DNA from: Flavobacteriaceae bacterium UBA3611
Lineage (GTDB): Bacteria; Bacteroidota; Bacteroidia; Flavobacteriales; Flavobacteriaceae
Direction: 5' to 3'
Length of the DNA stretch: 64,000 nucleotides
Assembly (NCBI GenBank): GCA_002375495.1
Contig: DFLU01000012.1
Span: 223,999 to 287,998 of the forward strand
The notes below the pieces were generated by a model that did not search any database, had not been told where the DNA came from, and was given only the letters and a program-made list of their open reading frames with translations. Shown piece by piece: positions 8,707-18,348 of the stretch; position 1 is the stretch's first letter; every line of letters begins with the position of its first letter. Made by a program: the position numbers and the translations under genes.

Positions 8707-9147
8707 ATGGAAATTAGCGTAAAACGTTTTGAAGAACTCAACACCCAAGAATTATATGACATTCTTCAGCTGCGTAGCGAAGTATTTGTGGTAGAGCAAG
8801 ATTGTGTGTACCAAGATATCGATGGGAAAGACGAGAAGGCACTACATGTTATCGGACTAAAAGATGGTAAAATGGTGGCGTATACACGCTGTTTCCCGCC
8901 GGGATACTATTTTGACGAAGCAGCTATTGGTAGAGTAGTGGTTTCTGAAAAGCTTCGGAAATTTGGTTACGGCCATGACATTATGAAGGCTTCAATGGAT
9001 GCCATAGAAAAAAAGTTCTGCACCAAAAAGATAAAACTTTCGGCGCAGATTTATTTAATTAAATTTTATGAATCACACGGATTTATAACCACGGGTGCTG
9101 GATACCTAGAAGATGGTATACCGCATATTGCAATGGTTACAGCTTAA
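8707..9147 (+). CDS. ElaA-family GNAT acetyltransferase
   Basis: This 146-residue protein follows the ElaA pattern: LYDILQLRSEVFVVEQDCVYQDIDG at about 16-40, the acetyl-CoA-binding region IGRVVVSEKLRKFGYGHDIM at about 75-95, and a C-terminal FYESHGFITTGAGYLEDGIPHIAM. The substrate is unknown. It probably shares a transcript with the zinc exporter. Its last 11 bases overlap the end of the convergent hypothetical gene. Confidence 0.9.
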   Translation: MEISVKRFEELNTQELYDILQLRSEVFVVEQDCVYQDIDGKDEKALHVIGLKDGKMVAYTRCFPPGYYFDEAAIGRVVVSEKLRKFGYGHDIMKASMDAIEKKFCTKKIKLSAQIYLIKFYESHGFITTGAGYLEDGIPHIAMVTA

Positions 9148-9517
9148 TCAGATTCTTCTCGAGATTCAGATCTTGAAGCATTTCGTTGGTGAACTTATAA
9201 TGCCCTCTACGTGTAATAATCTTAAAACGGTGGTTTTTCATTCGAGTTAGCACATCTAAAAAGCGCCATTTCGACTTTAACAAATTTGGCTTTTCACTTT
9301 TAAGGCTTACTTCAAAATAATGCTTAATTCCCGCGCGCTCTGCTACGATGTCTGGAGTGATCACAATATCACTTCCTTTTTTTGAATACGATTTTGGAGT
9401 TTCGTACCCTTCTAGGTCTGCTTTGATGTTTTCAAAACCTTTGTTCTCTAAATACGCTACCGACTCTTCGAGCGTCTCTGTATTTTCCTGTTTGTCTATC
9501 TGTACCATAACCAACAT
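9137..9517 (-). CDS. Conserved hypothetical protein, possible nuclease-like fold
   Basis: The protein is 126 residues from the ATG at 9517; a second ATG at 9508 is equally possible, and the frame extends to a TTG at 9544. I do not recognise a named family. The arrangement SDIVITPDIV...HYFEVSLKSE resembles the D...(D/E)-x-K core of PD-(D/E)XK enzymes with Ser in the third position, but this is a weak visual match. The rest is basic and helical (LLKSKWRFLDVL). It converges with the elaA-like gene, overlapping by 11 bases, and follows the sterol-desaturase-like gene on the same strand. Confidence 0.7.
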   Translation of the reverse strand: MLVMVQIDKQENTETLEESVAYLENKGFENIKADLEGYETPKSYSKKGSDIVITPDIVAERAGIKHYFEVSLKSEKPNLLKSKWRFLDVLTRMKNHRFKIITRRGHYKFTNEMLQDLNLEKNLIKL

Positions 9518-9563
9518 AATACGGAAAATAGCAACGCAAAGCAATTAAAGTTTTGTTAAGGTG

Positions 9564-10388
9564 CTATGAAGATGACTTAGAGCGCACGTTTTTATTAAAA
9601 GGAATGCCAAGCTGCACAGCAATACTCTCATCGTTGGTATGGTCTGCAATGTCTACGCCGTAGGTAATATCAGCAGTGTCGCCATACACAAATGTCCCAA
9701 ACAAACGGTCCCAAACCGAAAGCATATTGCCGTAGTTACTATCGGTCCAGGGCAACTGATAGTGATGATGAAACTTATGCATGTTGGGGGTTACGATAAC
9801 ATAACTCAACCCTTTATCTAACCATAGTGGCAAGGCAATATTGGCATGTGTAAAATACGTAAATGCTACGCTCAAGATTCGGTAAAATAGGTAAAACGAA
9901 ATAGGCATACCTGTAATGATTACCGCTATTAACGCGAAAGTCTCCCTAATTATAAAGTCGAACGGGTGATGTCGTGTTCCCGTGGTGGCATCTACATTTT
10001 TGTCGCTGTGGTGCACTAAGTGCAATCGCCACATTGCCGGTACCTTGTGAAGGCAATAATGCACAAAATACTGTGCTATTAAATCGAGAATAGCAATGGC
10101 GATGAGCAGCTCTACCCAGACAGGTGCTTCAAAGAGATGGAGCAGGCCAAACTCAGAAGTTTGTAACCAGCTAAAAACCCCTACGGTTGCAATTCCGAAG
10201 ATCGCATTGATGATCATCACAAACAACAGCAAAATAAGATTCACTTTTGCATGGCGCCATTTTTTATATTTCAGCACCACCAAACTATAATAGCCCTCAA
10301 GAATCCAAAAAAACGCTAAGGTGAAAAACACCCACAGCGCTTTCATCCAAGTAGGCATTGTTTCGAAAAAAAGAAGAAACTCGTTCAT
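9564..10388 (-). CDS. Sterol desaturase / fatty acid hydroxylase superfamily protein
   Basis: This 274-residue integral membrane protein has four to five hydrophobic helices and the di-iron histidine clusters of the superfamily: HYCLH, HLVHH, RHHPFD and HKFHHHY, in that order. The family inserts oxygen into or desaturates lipids and carotenoids at the membrane; the actual substrate cannot be told. The clusters are complete, so the enzyme is probably active. It sits alone between the S41 peptidase gene and the hypothetical gene on the minus strand. Confidence 0.9.
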   Translation of the reverse strand: MNEFLLFFETMPTWMKALWVFFTLAFFWILEGYYSLVVLKYKKWRHAKVNLILLLFVMIINAIFGIATVGVFSWLQTSEFGLLHLFEAPVWVELLIAIAILDLIAQYFVHYCLHKVPAMWRLHLVHHSDKNVDATTGTRHHPFDFIIRETFALIAVIITGMPISFYLFYRILSVAFTYFTHANIALPLWLDKGLSYVIVTPNMHKFHHHYQLPWTDSNYGNMLSVWDRLFGTFVYGDTADITYGVDIADHTNDESIAVQLGIPFNKNVRSKSSS

Positions 10389-10461
10389 GATTTAGTAAAA
10401 ACTTTTCCTAATGCAACCCCTCCGCCTCACAGACTCCTCCCTAATTAAAGGGTAGGAAAAC

Positions 10462-12087
10462 CTATTTTTTCAATATTTTGTTATACTTGCTTTCGTTTGT
10501 CAATACGTCAATTCCAGCTAATATTTCAGGGTTGTTTACCACTTGATAATCGTACAACCCTTCTTTATAGAAATATCTTTTTAGAATTTCATCAGTAAGC
10601 AACGACTTAATTTCGGCTTTCTTAGCTACAATTTTTTTCTCTTTTGCCTTGTCTATCGCTTTCATCATTTCTGCATAACTCGCGGCTATATCGTCTTTAA
10701 TGTCGTCATCTTCTGCACGGCGTAGTGCTTCGGCAAATTCTTTTTCAGTTTCCGTTTCATACACAAAGTTTTTCCGTTTCAGAAAATCTAAAAAATCTTG
10801 GAAATCGGAGTTAGTAATCTCAAATCCTTTCCAGTCGGTCATGTTGTTTTTATAGTGGTATTCGGTAGCAAAATCGAAGATGGCCTGGTCTTTTAAAAGG
10901 GCTGTGGTAATCGGACTAAAAACTGCGGTTTCTACTTCAATATCTGGTAAAATACCACCGCCGTCATATACGGTACGCCCTCCTTTTGTAGTAAACTTGT
11001 TGTATTCTTTGGCGTCTACCCGAACCGGATCGCCGTTTTCATCGCGGTTCCAATAATCTAGGGCCTGTATACATCTTCCACTAGGCGTGTAATAGCGGGA
11101 GATGGTCACCTTTAACTGTGTTCCGTAAGTAAGCTTTTTAGGGCGTTGTACCAATCCTTTTCCGAAGCTCCGCGCACCAACGATCACGGCGCGGTCTAGA
11201 TCTTGCAATCCTCCCGATACAATCTCACTTGCCGAAGCACTCCTACCATTTACCAGCACCACCAACGGAATTTCGGTATCTACGGGTTCTGTGGTTGTTT
11301 TGTATGTTTTGTTGTATTTAGCAATGGTAGATTTTGTGGTCGTAATCACTTCGCCTTTAGGCACAAAAAGATTTACAATACTAATCGCTTCGTTTAGGAG
11401 TCCGCCAGGGTTTCCACGTAAGTCTAAGATAATTTTATCCGCCCCTTGACTTTTAAGATCGAGTAAAGCGGCTTTTGTTTCAATGGTTGTTTTCCTATTG
11501 AATTTCTGCAATACGATATAACCAATATTATTGTCGAGTAACTTAAAATAGGGCACTGCTTTTACATCTACTTTTTGGCGCGTAAGCGTGGTGGTTAGTG
11601 TTTTTCCCTGTCGTTTGAAGGTAAGTGCTACGGTCGAGCCAGCGGCACCTTTTAGCAATTCGCCCGCATCATCATCAAAATCGGCCAGCGTTGTGTTCCC
11701 CACTTTTATAATTTCGTCACCTGCTTTTAAGCCCGCTTTGTCTGCCGGATATTCTTTAAACGGCTCCATCACGATAATTCGATCTTTTAAGGTTTTTACC
11801 GATGCCCCAATACCAGTATAAGTACCCGAATTCTGGATGCGGGCATCTTCAACCTCTTGCTCGTTCCAATATACGGTGTAGGGATCAAGGTCTTCTAACA
11901 TACCCTTAATGGCTTTATCCATCAGGGTTGCGGGGGTCACCTCGTCTACATAATTCATGTTCAACTCTTTGTACATGGTGGTGAAAATTTCAATTTGTTT
12001 GGCGATTTCAAAAAAATCGCTCTTGAAACTTACCGTTGTAAAAAACACCAAGGCAGCGACAATAGGGAGAAAGAATTTCTTTTTCAT
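10462..12087 (-). CDS. S41 C-terminal processing peptidase
   Basis: The 541-residue protease has an N-terminal membrane anchor or signal peptide (residues 1-22), a PDZ domain at about 95-165 (GIGASVKTL, ADKAGLKAGDEI) and the S41 catalytic core. LDLRGNPGGLL lies near 222-231, the Ser is within GRSASASEIVSG (about 281-292) and the Lys within ARSFGKGLVQ (Lys310). The C-terminal ~140 residues are a helical extension rich in Glu/Lys. CtpA/Prc-type enzymes trim exported proteins in the periplasm. It is the last gene of a minus-strand run starting at rnpA. Confidence 0.94.
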   Translation of the reverse strand: MKKKFFLPIVAALVFFTTVSFKSDFFEIAKQIEIFTTMYKELNMNYVDEVTPATLMDKAIKGMLEDLDPYTVYWNEQEVEDARIQNSGTYTGIGASVKTLKDRIIVMEPFKEYPADKAGLKAGDEIIKVGNTTLADFDDDAGELLKGAAGSTVALTFKRQGKTLTTTLTRQKVDVKAVPYFKLLDNNIGYIVLQKFNRKTTIETKAALLDLKSQGADKIILDLRGNPGGLLNEAISIVNLFVPKGEVITTTKSTIAKYNKTYKTTTEPVDTEIPLVVLVNGRSASASEIVSGGLQDLDRAVIVGARSFGKGLVQRPKKLTYGTQLKVTISRYYTPSGRCIQALDYWNRDENGDPVRVDAKEYNKFTTKGGRTVYDGGGILPDIEVETAVFSPITTALLKDQAIFDFATEYHYKNNMTDWKGFEITNSDFQDFLDFLKRKNFVYETETEKEFAEALRRAEDDDIKDDIAASYAEMMKAIDKAKEKKIVAKKAEIKSLLTDEILKRYFYKEGLYDYQVVNNPEILAGIDVLTNESKYNKILKK

Positions 12088-12170
12088 AATAATAAGCTTA
12101 GTTCTAGAACGTAAGAAAGGGTTCTGGCGTATATTTCAATATAGTATTTTTCTTCGGAAACACGAAAGAA

Positions 12171-12635
12171 TCAACCGTTCGCGCGAATCAATTTTTTTAG
12201 CAACCGCATCTGCCCCAAATGGTAATAGGTATGTTCTATCAGGCCGTGTAAATTTCTGTAGTACGTACCATACACTTTAAACGGTTCCGAAAGCCGCTTT
12301 TCTGGCAACTGCGCTAACAATTTGGTAAATGTTTTCGCCTCATGCCAAGTATTTTCTAACAATGTTTCCCACGCTTCTTTTGAAGTGACGGGTTCATGCA
12401 CAAAACTAGCCGCATCATTTCCTTCTAGGTGACCTTCTTCTAACATTTTGGTGACCATTTTTACATAGTATTGCACATGGTATACCAAGGTATTTATCGT
12501 ATTGCAATCGCCAATTTGGGTGGTGGCTTCTTGCCAGGTTACGTCGTGAAGCACTTCCTTAAAGCCAACGCCGGCGATATTTCCGCCTTCTATCAGGTCA
12601 TGGTATTGTTTTGCCAAAGCTTCAGAATGATTCAT
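12171..12635 (-). CDS. DinB-family protein
   Basis: This 154-residue protein is a four-helix bundle by sequence. It has the DinB/DUF1572-type metal ligands spread over three helices: TLVYHVQYY near 50, and HTYYHLGQM near the C-terminus. DinB-like proteins bind a divalent metal and some are thiol transferases; the role here is not known. It lies between the S41 peptidase and the DUF4349 lipoprotein on the same strand, with short spacers, so it is probably cotranscribed with rnpA. Confidence 0.85.
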   Translation of the reverse strand: MNHSEALAKQYHDLIEGGNIAGVGFKEVLHDVTWQEATTQIGDCNTINTLVYHVQYYVKMVTKMLEEGHLEGNDAASFVHEPVTSKEAWETLLENTWHEAKTFTKLLAQLPEKRLSEPFKVYGTYYRNLHGLIEHTYYHLGQMRLLKKLIRANG

Positions 12636-12665
12636 AACTGCGGAAATAGTAAGCGTTGCTATACA

Positions 12666-13487
12666 TTAAGATTTCTTTTTTCGTCTAATAAGCCAACGAA
12701 CAAAAAGACCGACACCCAAAAAGACGACAAAAAGTGGCCACAAATAAAGCAGCCCCAAGAAGAATACTGAAATACCATCCCAGCCGCCTTTGAGTGCGTT
12801 CTTCATTTTTTGGCCGTACGATAAGGTAACGCCCGTTTCTGAAGTATTCTTATAAAATTCAATACTCACGGTGCTCATAGAAACTCTATCTTGTAGGTAA
12901 TTGAGCCTTCCTTGTTTCGCTTCTATCTCTTCGCGAATGGTAGAAAGTTCGCGCTCAATTTCAAGCATTTCTTTAACATTCTTGGCTTGTTTTAGCAATT
13001 CCAGATACCTGCTTTCTAGCTCTCGTTTGGCGTTGAGCCTTGCTTCCAAATCTACAAACTCTTCGGTCACGTCTTGCCGTGAAATGGTTTTTTGGTCGAA
13101 GTAAGGAACCCCTTCAGAAATACCGTTAACCAGGGCCTGAAAATTTTCGGTGGGGACGCGCACTACCATATTTCTATAGATTCGGTTGTATTCTTTCCCT
13201 GCATTGTCACTAGAAACAAATCCGTTGTGTTGTGCGACCAATGCTAAAATTTTCTGGTGTGTTTCTTCGGGTTGGGCGCTTTCAAAAGAAAGGGTAGCTG
13301 TTTTAATAATTTTTGCTTCCCGTGGCATTTTTTGCTCGGGTTCTAGGTTGTCTATAGACTCTTCATACGCGAGCTCATCTTCATAGGCGTACGATTCGTT
13401 AGATGCTTTTAAAAGTGATTCAGGGCTTCCTCCGTTCGAGCAGCCTAGGATAAACCCAAACAGCCCTAAAAAAAATAATTTTGTCAT
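12666..13487 (-). CDS. DUF4349 lipoprotein
   Basis: This 273-residue protein has a lipoprotein signal (MTKLFFLGLFGFILGCSNG, lipid-attached Cys at about 16). It has the DUF4349 pattern: a KTATLSFES strand, NGFVSSDNAGKEY, a coiled coil at about 140-200 rich in EIERELSTIREEIE, and a C-terminal membrane helix at about 240-262 ending in RRKKKS. DUF4349 proteins are cell-envelope proteins without a defined function. Its start overlaps the rnpA stop by 4 nt (ATGA), indicating translational coupling. Confidence 0.9.
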   Translation of the reverse strand: MTKLFFLGLFGFILGCSNGGSPESLLKASNESYAYEDELAYEESIDNLEPEQKMPREAKIIKTATLSFESAQPEETHQKILALVAQHNGFVSSDNAGKEYNRIYRNMVVRVPTENFQALVNGISEGVPYFDQKTISRQDVTEEFVDLEARLNAKRELESRYLELLKQAKNVKEMLEIERELSTIREEIEAKQGRLNYLQDRVSMSTVSIEFYKNTSETGVTLSYGQKMKNALKGGWDGISVFFLGLLYLWPLFVVFLGVGLFVRWLIRRKKKS

Positions 13488-13840
13488 GGTGTGATTTTTT
13501 TCAGCAATGCGGCCATGGAGGAGGAAAGTTTGCCGTATTGCGGTTTGTCTTTACTAATATACAAAAATAGCAATGCAAAATGGGTGCCATTATTTTTGTT
13601 GAGCACTTCTTTTTGAAGTCGATACGCTTCTCTGAGTTGTCGTTTAATTCGATTTCTGGTAACGGCACTTTTAAAATTTCTTTTGGGCACTGCAAAGGCT
13701 GCCTTCGATACTTCAGCACTTGCCAAGGGAATATAAAACACCTTTATAGGAAACTTAGTAACCGTCTTACCCTCATCAAAAAGTTGGGTAATTTGCTTCT
13801 TAGATTTTAATTTTTGCTCTTTTCCGAAGGTATTCGCCAT
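13484..13840 (-). CDS. rnpA: Ribonuclease P protein component
   Basis: RnpA binds the RNase P RNA and helps remove 5' leaders from pre-tRNA. The 118-residue basic protein has the usual opening FGKEQKLKSKKQITQLFDEG. The RNR signature appears as KRNFKSAVTRNRIKRQLREAYR at about 56-77. rpmH, its usual neighbour in other phyla, is not here; instead it leads a run into DUF4349, DinB and S41 genes. The RNA subunit gene is not seen in the window. Confidence 0.95.
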   Translation of the reverse strand: MANTFGKEQKLKSKKQITQLFDEGKTVTKFPIKVFYIPLASAEVSKAAFAVPKRNFKSAVTRNRIKRQLREAYRLQKEVLNKNNGTHFALLFLYISKDKPQYGKLSSSMAALLKKITP

Positions 13841-13854
13841 GGGGTAAAGATATA

Positions 13855-13892
13855 AAAAGACCTTTCAGGACAGTACGCCTAAAAGGTCTTTT
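13855..13892 (-). terminator. Terminator downstream of the M1 peptidase gene
   Basis: A 10-bp stem, AAAAGACCTT (13855-13864) with AAGGTCTTTT (13883-13892), lies between the M1 peptidase stop codon and rnpA. On the minus strand it is followed by TTTTTATATC, consistent with stopping the peptidase transcript. Confidence 0.75.
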
Positions 13893-13914
13893 CAGTTTGA
13901 ATGCCTACAAAAGA

Positions 13915-15741
13915 TTACTTCCTTCCGTAGCTATTGTTATCGCGATTGATATCTGCCATGAGCGCACTAGCATCAATGTTCATGGTCGACACCTTTTTAC
14001 CGGCTGGGATATCAAAACTATATGTTGGGTAGGCCCACGCCCAGTCTTTCAATACCGTCCATTTTACATCGCTATATGGATTCTCTTTTTCAGCTCTTGC
14101 CATTTGCAACGGAATATAGAACGTTTCTTCACTACCATCTTCGTACTGAACGCTCAAATCTATGGGCATTGGCATTTCGCCAACACGTTCTAAGGTAATG
14201 GTTGTTCCGCCAGTCTCATTTGGCTCAACACCTTTAATTGCATAATCAATGGTATTGGTAGTCTGCATAAAATCCATTAAATACCAATCTAGCTCAAATC
14301 CAGACACTTTCTCTGCCACGCGGATAAAATCGTTGGGCGTCGGGTGCTTAAATTTCCACTCGTCGTAATACCTTTTAATAGTTTCGTCTAAGTTCTCTTT
14401 CCCGATGATATACCCCAACTGCGCCATAAAAACGGCGCCTTTGCTGTATGCGGTGATTCCATACGCTTGGTTATACGTATAACGATCGGCATGGGTAGTT
14501 GCAGGTTGCTCTTTTCCGCTTTTTGCGAGGTACACATACCCACCGTATGAGTTGGCCAACGGATTTGGATTTTTTTCATCCATAATCTCGTTCTCGGCTA
14601 GGGCCGAAATATAACTGGTAAACCCTTCGTCCATCCACTCGTGCTTTGCTTCGTTGGTTGCCAACAAAAACTGGAACCAAGTATGTGCCAATTCGTGGGC
14701 GGTCACACCAAAAAGGCTTCCAAATTTGCGTTCGCCCGTAATCAAGGTGCTCATGGCATATTCCATACCACCATCTCCCCCTTGGATCACCGAATACTGC
14801 TTATACGGATAATCGCCAATATGCTCATTGAAATACGCTAGTAAATCTGCTGTTAAAGGCTGCAGTTTTTTCCAGTTGTCTTTAATCTCCGGATTGTTCT
14901 TGTAATAAAAATTCAAGGTCACACCGTTTGGCCCATCGTATTGGTCGTGAATATAGTCTTTGTCTGCAGCCCATGTAAAATCGTGTACATTGGGAGCTAA
15001 AAACTGCCAAGAGCGTTTCCCGCCTTTACCGTTTTTAACTTTAGGGTAGTTGCCACCTTTTACATTTGATGCGCTATAACCTGTACCTCCAACGGTATAG
15101 GCTTTGTCGATATGTATGGTCACGTCAAAATCGCCCCAAACACCGTGAAACTCACGTGCAATATAAGGGTCTGCATGCCAACCTTGGAAATCGTATTCTG
15201 CCATTTTTGGGAACCATTGTGTCATCGAGTACGCTACGCCTTCACTGTTATTTCGCCCACTTCTTCTGATTTGGACAGGCACTTGCGCATCCCATTCCAT
15301 AGAAAAGGTTGTGCTTTGGCCTGGCTGTATGGGTTTGTTCAATTGTACTTCCATTACCGTACCCACCACTTCGTATTGAATCTTTACCCCGTCTTGGGTA
15401 AGGAGTGTAGGCTTAATGTAGCCAATTTCATCAGGCGTCAATTTAGAAATACGATCTTTTACACGTCCATCCGGGTCTGCAATCGTTCTAGAGCGCACGT
15501 CCATTTCACTACCTGGCTGAAAAGCATTAAAATACAGGTGGTAAAAGACGCGATCGAGTACATCGGGAGAATTATTGGTATAGACCAAAGTCTGTTTTCC
15601 TTTGTATTGAAACTTATCGGCATCTACGTCGATGTCCATTGTATAATCAACTTTCTGTTGCCAGTATGGCAAATTGTTTTGGGCATTTACTGAAACAATC
15701 AGAAAAAGCGCCCAAAGGCTATTAAAAAGAACTTTCTTCAT
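13915..15741 (-). CDS. M1-family zinc aminopeptidase, secreted
   Basis: The 608-residue protein begins with a signal peptide (MKKVLFNSLWALFLIVSVNAQ). It has the gluzincin motif HELAHTWFQ at about 352-360 with the downstream Glu in EWMDEGFTSY, and an exopeptidase-like GGMEYA upstream near 325. M1 enzymes remove N-terminal residues from peptides; with its signal peptide this one probably acts in the periplasm or outside the cell. It lies 34 bases downstream of the S8 peptidase gene on the same strand, so the two may form a proteolytic operon. Confidence 0.92.
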   Translation of the reverse strand: MKKVLFNSLWALFLIVSVNAQNNLPYWQQKVDYTMDIDVDADKFQYKGKQTLVYTNNSPDVLDRVFYHLYFNAFQPGSEMDVRSRTIADPDGRVKDRISKLTPDEIGYIKPTLLTQDGVKIQYEVVGTVMEVQLNKPIQPGQSTTFSMEWDAQVPVQIRRSGRNNSEGVAYSMTQWFPKMAEYDFQGWHADPYIAREFHGVWGDFDVTIHIDKAYTVGGTGYSASNVKGGNYPKVKNGKGGKRSWQFLAPNVHDFTWAADKDYIHDQYDGPNGVTLNFYYKNNPEIKDNWKKLQPLTADLLAYFNEHIGDYPYKQYSVIQGGDGGMEYAMSTLITGERKFGSLFGVTAHELAHTWFQFLLATNEAKHEWMDEGFTSYISALAENEIMDEKNPNPLANSYGGYVYLAKSGKEQPATTHADRYTYNQAYGITAYSKGAVFMAQLGYIIGKENLDETIKRYYDEWKFKHPTPNDFIRVAEKVSGFELDWYLMDFMQTTNTIDYAIKGVEPNETGGTTITLERVGEMPMPIDLSVQYEDGSEETFYIPLQMARAEKENPYSDVKWTVLKDWAWAYPTYSFDIPAGKKVSTMNIDASALMADINRDNNSYGRK

Positions 15742-15775
15742 ACTATTATCTTTAGTTTGTGTTGAAATCGAACGT

Positions 15776-17449
15776 TTATCGGGCCATTTTATCTGCCATG
15801 ATCAGGGCGTTATATAGGTTCACCATTTTTCCAGATTTTGAAATATTCTGAAAATTGTCTGTGTTAGACGCTTCGCCGCCCAATACTACATCTGCTGTTG
15901 AAGCCAAGCCACTATCCATGATTACTTTCTTCACTTGCTGTGCTGTGAGATTTGGATACATTGAACGAATTACAGCCGCCACGCCAGCAACCGCTGGAGC
16001 CGCCATAGAAGTACCTTGTAAGTACTCATATCCATCTTTTTGTACCGTAGACCAAATTTTCACTCCTGGGGCAAATACATCAACATTGGTTTTTCCGTAG
16101 TTTGAAAAGTTAGCAATAAGGCCGCTTCCGTAGGCATAATTTAGAGCGCCCACAGTGAGTACATTATCAGCATATTCTGCTCCCGTCATGGTCTGGTCGT
16201 TCGGGTACACAATAGTTTTATCTAAGTTCAAGCCTTCGTTTCCAGCAGCATTCACGATTAATACGTCTTTACTTTCGGCGTATTTAATGGCGTCCATGAC
16301 CCATTCTGGGTGGGTTGAGTAATATTTACCGAAGCTTGTGTTCAATACTTTTGCACCGTTATCGGTAGCATATCTGATAGCATTTGCAATGTCTTTGTCA
16401 TACTCATCGCCATCAGGAACAGCACGTACCACCATAATTTTCACATTGTTAGCAACACCGTTCAGTCCGATGCCATTGTTGCGCTCTCCAGCAATAATTC
16501 CTGCAACGTGGGTACCGTGCTTAGCATCTTCTTCTTTCGGGTCTGGCCCGTCTACGTCGCTGTTTCCGTAGTATTTAGTTGCCGGATTGTCTTCATCGTC
16601 TCCCAACATTTCTTTTCTGAAATCTTTATCCATGTTGAAATGCGTCTCCAATCGGCCTCCGAAGTAATCGATACCGCCTTCAAGTTGTTCCACAACCGAG
16701 GGAACCGTTTCGCCAAAGCTCAACATCTGGGTTAACACGCCAATTTGTTGCTGCTGTTCTGCAGATGGGTTTGCAATACCAGCCAAATCTTCTTTCGAAT
16801 AGTCTTCCTTTCCGAATTTTTTTGTCATGGCGGCATGTGCAGGCTTTACTGTAGCAAGAATTTGCTCGTACTGTGCTTTTTGGGCAAGCGCCTGTTGCTT
16901 TTCTTTTTCGTACTCGGCCATGGCTTTTTTGTACAAATCGTATTCTTCACGGTCTGCAGCGCTGATGGCCGACTCAGACTTCCCGTCAAATTTTGGATTT
17001 AATTTTTTTACAATTCGAACGTACTCCATATTCTCTCCCACGATGTTTCCGAGGAAATTCCAGCCGTGAACATCGTCTACATAACCATTGTTATCGTCGT
17101 CTTTCCCATTGTTAGGGATTTCGTCTTCGTTGGTCCAGATCACGTTTTTTAAGTCTTCGTGCTCAATATCTACACCGCTATCTATCACTCCAACAATTAC
17201 GGTTTCACCTTTTTGTTTCTTAATGATTTCGGCGTATGCCTTATCAACACTCATCCCCGGGATGGTATCGGTAATTAAATTTGCTGCGCCCCAGTTTTTA
17301 TACTGTACATCATTTAAGGGTGCCGTTTTTAAAGGAATGGCATCAATGTTTGCAATGGGTGTAGAAACTACGGGAGCTACAGAGCCACCACAGCTTGCCA
17401 ATACGATTGCACCTGAAATGGCAAAAAAGGAAGTTTTCAAAATATTCAT
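15776..17449 (-). CDS. S8 subtilisin-like serine peptidase, lipoprotein
   Basis: The 557-residue protein has a lipoprotein signal (lipid Cys at about 20, IVLASCGGS). The catalytic triad is visible: Asp at 90 in IVGVIDSGVDIEH, His in KHGTHVAGIIAGE, and Ser in QGTSMAAPAVAG. Between Asp and His lies an insertion of roughly 200 residues, with a coiled stretch rich in Lys/Gln/Ala, longer than in simple subtilisins. It is probably anchored in the envelope facing the periplasm or surface. It lies directly upstream of the M1 peptidase gene. Confidence 0.93.
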   Translation of the reverse strand: MNILKTSFFAISGAIVLASCGGSVAPVVSTPIANIDAIPLKTAPLNDVQYKNWGAANLITDTIPGMSVDKAYAEIIKKQKGETVIVGVIDSGVDIEHEDLKNVIWTNEDEIPNNGKDDDNNGYVDDVHGWNFLGNIVGENMEYVRIVKKLNPKFDGKSESAISAADREEYDLYKKAMAEYEKEKQQALAQKAQYEQILATVKPAHAAMTKKFGKEDYSKEDLAGIANPSAEQQQQIGVLTQMLSFGETVPSVVEQLEGGIDYFGGRLETHFNMDKDFRKEMLGDDEDNPATKYYGNSDVDGPDPKEEDAKHGTHVAGIIAGERNNGIGLNGVANNVKIMVVRAVPDGDEYDKDIANAIRYATDNGAKVLNTSFGKYYSTHPEWVMDAIKYAESKDVLIVNAAGNEGLNLDKTIVYPNDQTMTGAEYADNVLTVGALNYAYGSGLIANFSNYGKTNVDVFAPGVKIWSTVQKDGYEYLQGTSMAAPAVAGVAAVIRSMYPNLTAQQVKKVIMDSGLASTADVVLGGEASNTDNFQNISKSGKMVNLYNALIMADKMAR

Positions 17450-17460
17450 TCGTTCAATTT

Positions 17461-18348
17461 TTATTTAAAGAGTTCATTAAAAGTATAGGTCTGATCAAGA
17501 CGAACGCCTTTCTCAGTATGTTTTACGGTAATAATTGGGTTGTGGGCATCATGCTCTAACCAGAGGTAATAATGATGATCTGCTGCAGCGTTCAAAAACT
17601 TTTCCTTTTCAGGAAGGGTAAGAAGCGGCCGGGTATCATATCCCATCACAAAAGGCAATGGGAGATGCCCTGCAGTTGGCAGTAAATCGGCCATAAAGGC
17701 GATTGTTTTATTCTGAAATGTTAGCAACGGAATCATTTGTTTGTCGGTATGACCATCTGCAAAGAAAATGCCGAAATTGAGCGGGGAATTTTCAGCGTAG
17801 TCAATCGTATCGTTTTCAGAAGAAAAAGAGCGCTTGGGCCCATCGACAAAACGCAGCCTTCCACTTTCTTCCATAGGAAGAATATTCTCCTTCAAAAAAG
17901 AAGCTTTTTCTCTACGGTTTGGCTGTGTGGCCCATTGCCAATGTGCTTCGTTGCTCCAAAAAGTTGCATTTTTAAAAGCAGGCTCGTATCCTGTGCGGTC
18001 TTTGTTCCATTGTACGCTACCACCACAATGGTCAAAATGAAGATGCGTCATAAAAACATCGGTAATGTCGTCACGATGAAATCCTGCTTTTTTTAATGAG
18101 GCATCTAAACTGTGTTCGCCCCAAGGAAAATAATACCCAAAAAATTTTTCAGACTGTTTGTCTCCCATACCGGTGTCTATCAAAATCAGTCGATTTCCCT
18201 CTTCAATGAGCATACAGCGTGCTGCAATATCAATCATGTTGTTGTGGTCTGCAGGATTGGTTCGCGACCATAACGATTTGGGAACGACACCAAACATGGC
18301 ACCGCCATCTAACTTAAAATTTCCGGCTTCTATAGGGTAAATTTGCAT
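17461..18348 (-). CDS. MBL-fold metallo-hydrolase
   Basis: From the ATG at 18348 the protein is 295 residues; the frame is open 12 codons further up, but MQIYPIEAGNF is the better start. The zinc-binding motif THLHFDHCGG is at about 100-109, with further ligands in FADGHTDKQ and the C-terminal WLEHDAHNP. The family includes lactonases, thioesterases and many uncharacterised hydrolases, so the substrate is open. It lies 11 bases upstream of the S8 peptidase gene on the same strand and is probably the first gene of that transcript. Confidence 0.88.
   Translation of the reverse strand: MQIYPIEAGNFKLDGGAMFGVVPKSLWSRTNPADHNNMIDIAARCMLIEEGNRLILIDTGMGDKQSEKFFGYYFPWGEHSLDASLKKAGFHRDDITDVFMTHLHFDHCGGSVQWNKDRTGYEPAFKNATFWSNEAHWQWATQPNRREKASFLKENILPMEESGRLRFVDGPKRSFSSENDTIDYAENSPLNFGIFFADGHTDKQMIPLLTFQNKTIAFMADLLPTAGHLPLPFVMGYDTRPLLTLPEKEKFLNAAADHHYYLWLEHDAHNPIITVKHTEKGVRLDQTYTFNELFK

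Noticed and set aside
15112..15693. 193-codon plus-strand ORF antisense to the M1 peptidase gene
   Set aside because: The opposite frame is a complete, motif-bearing peptidase. This frame has no recognisable domain and the Cys/His/Arg-rich look of an antisense shadow.
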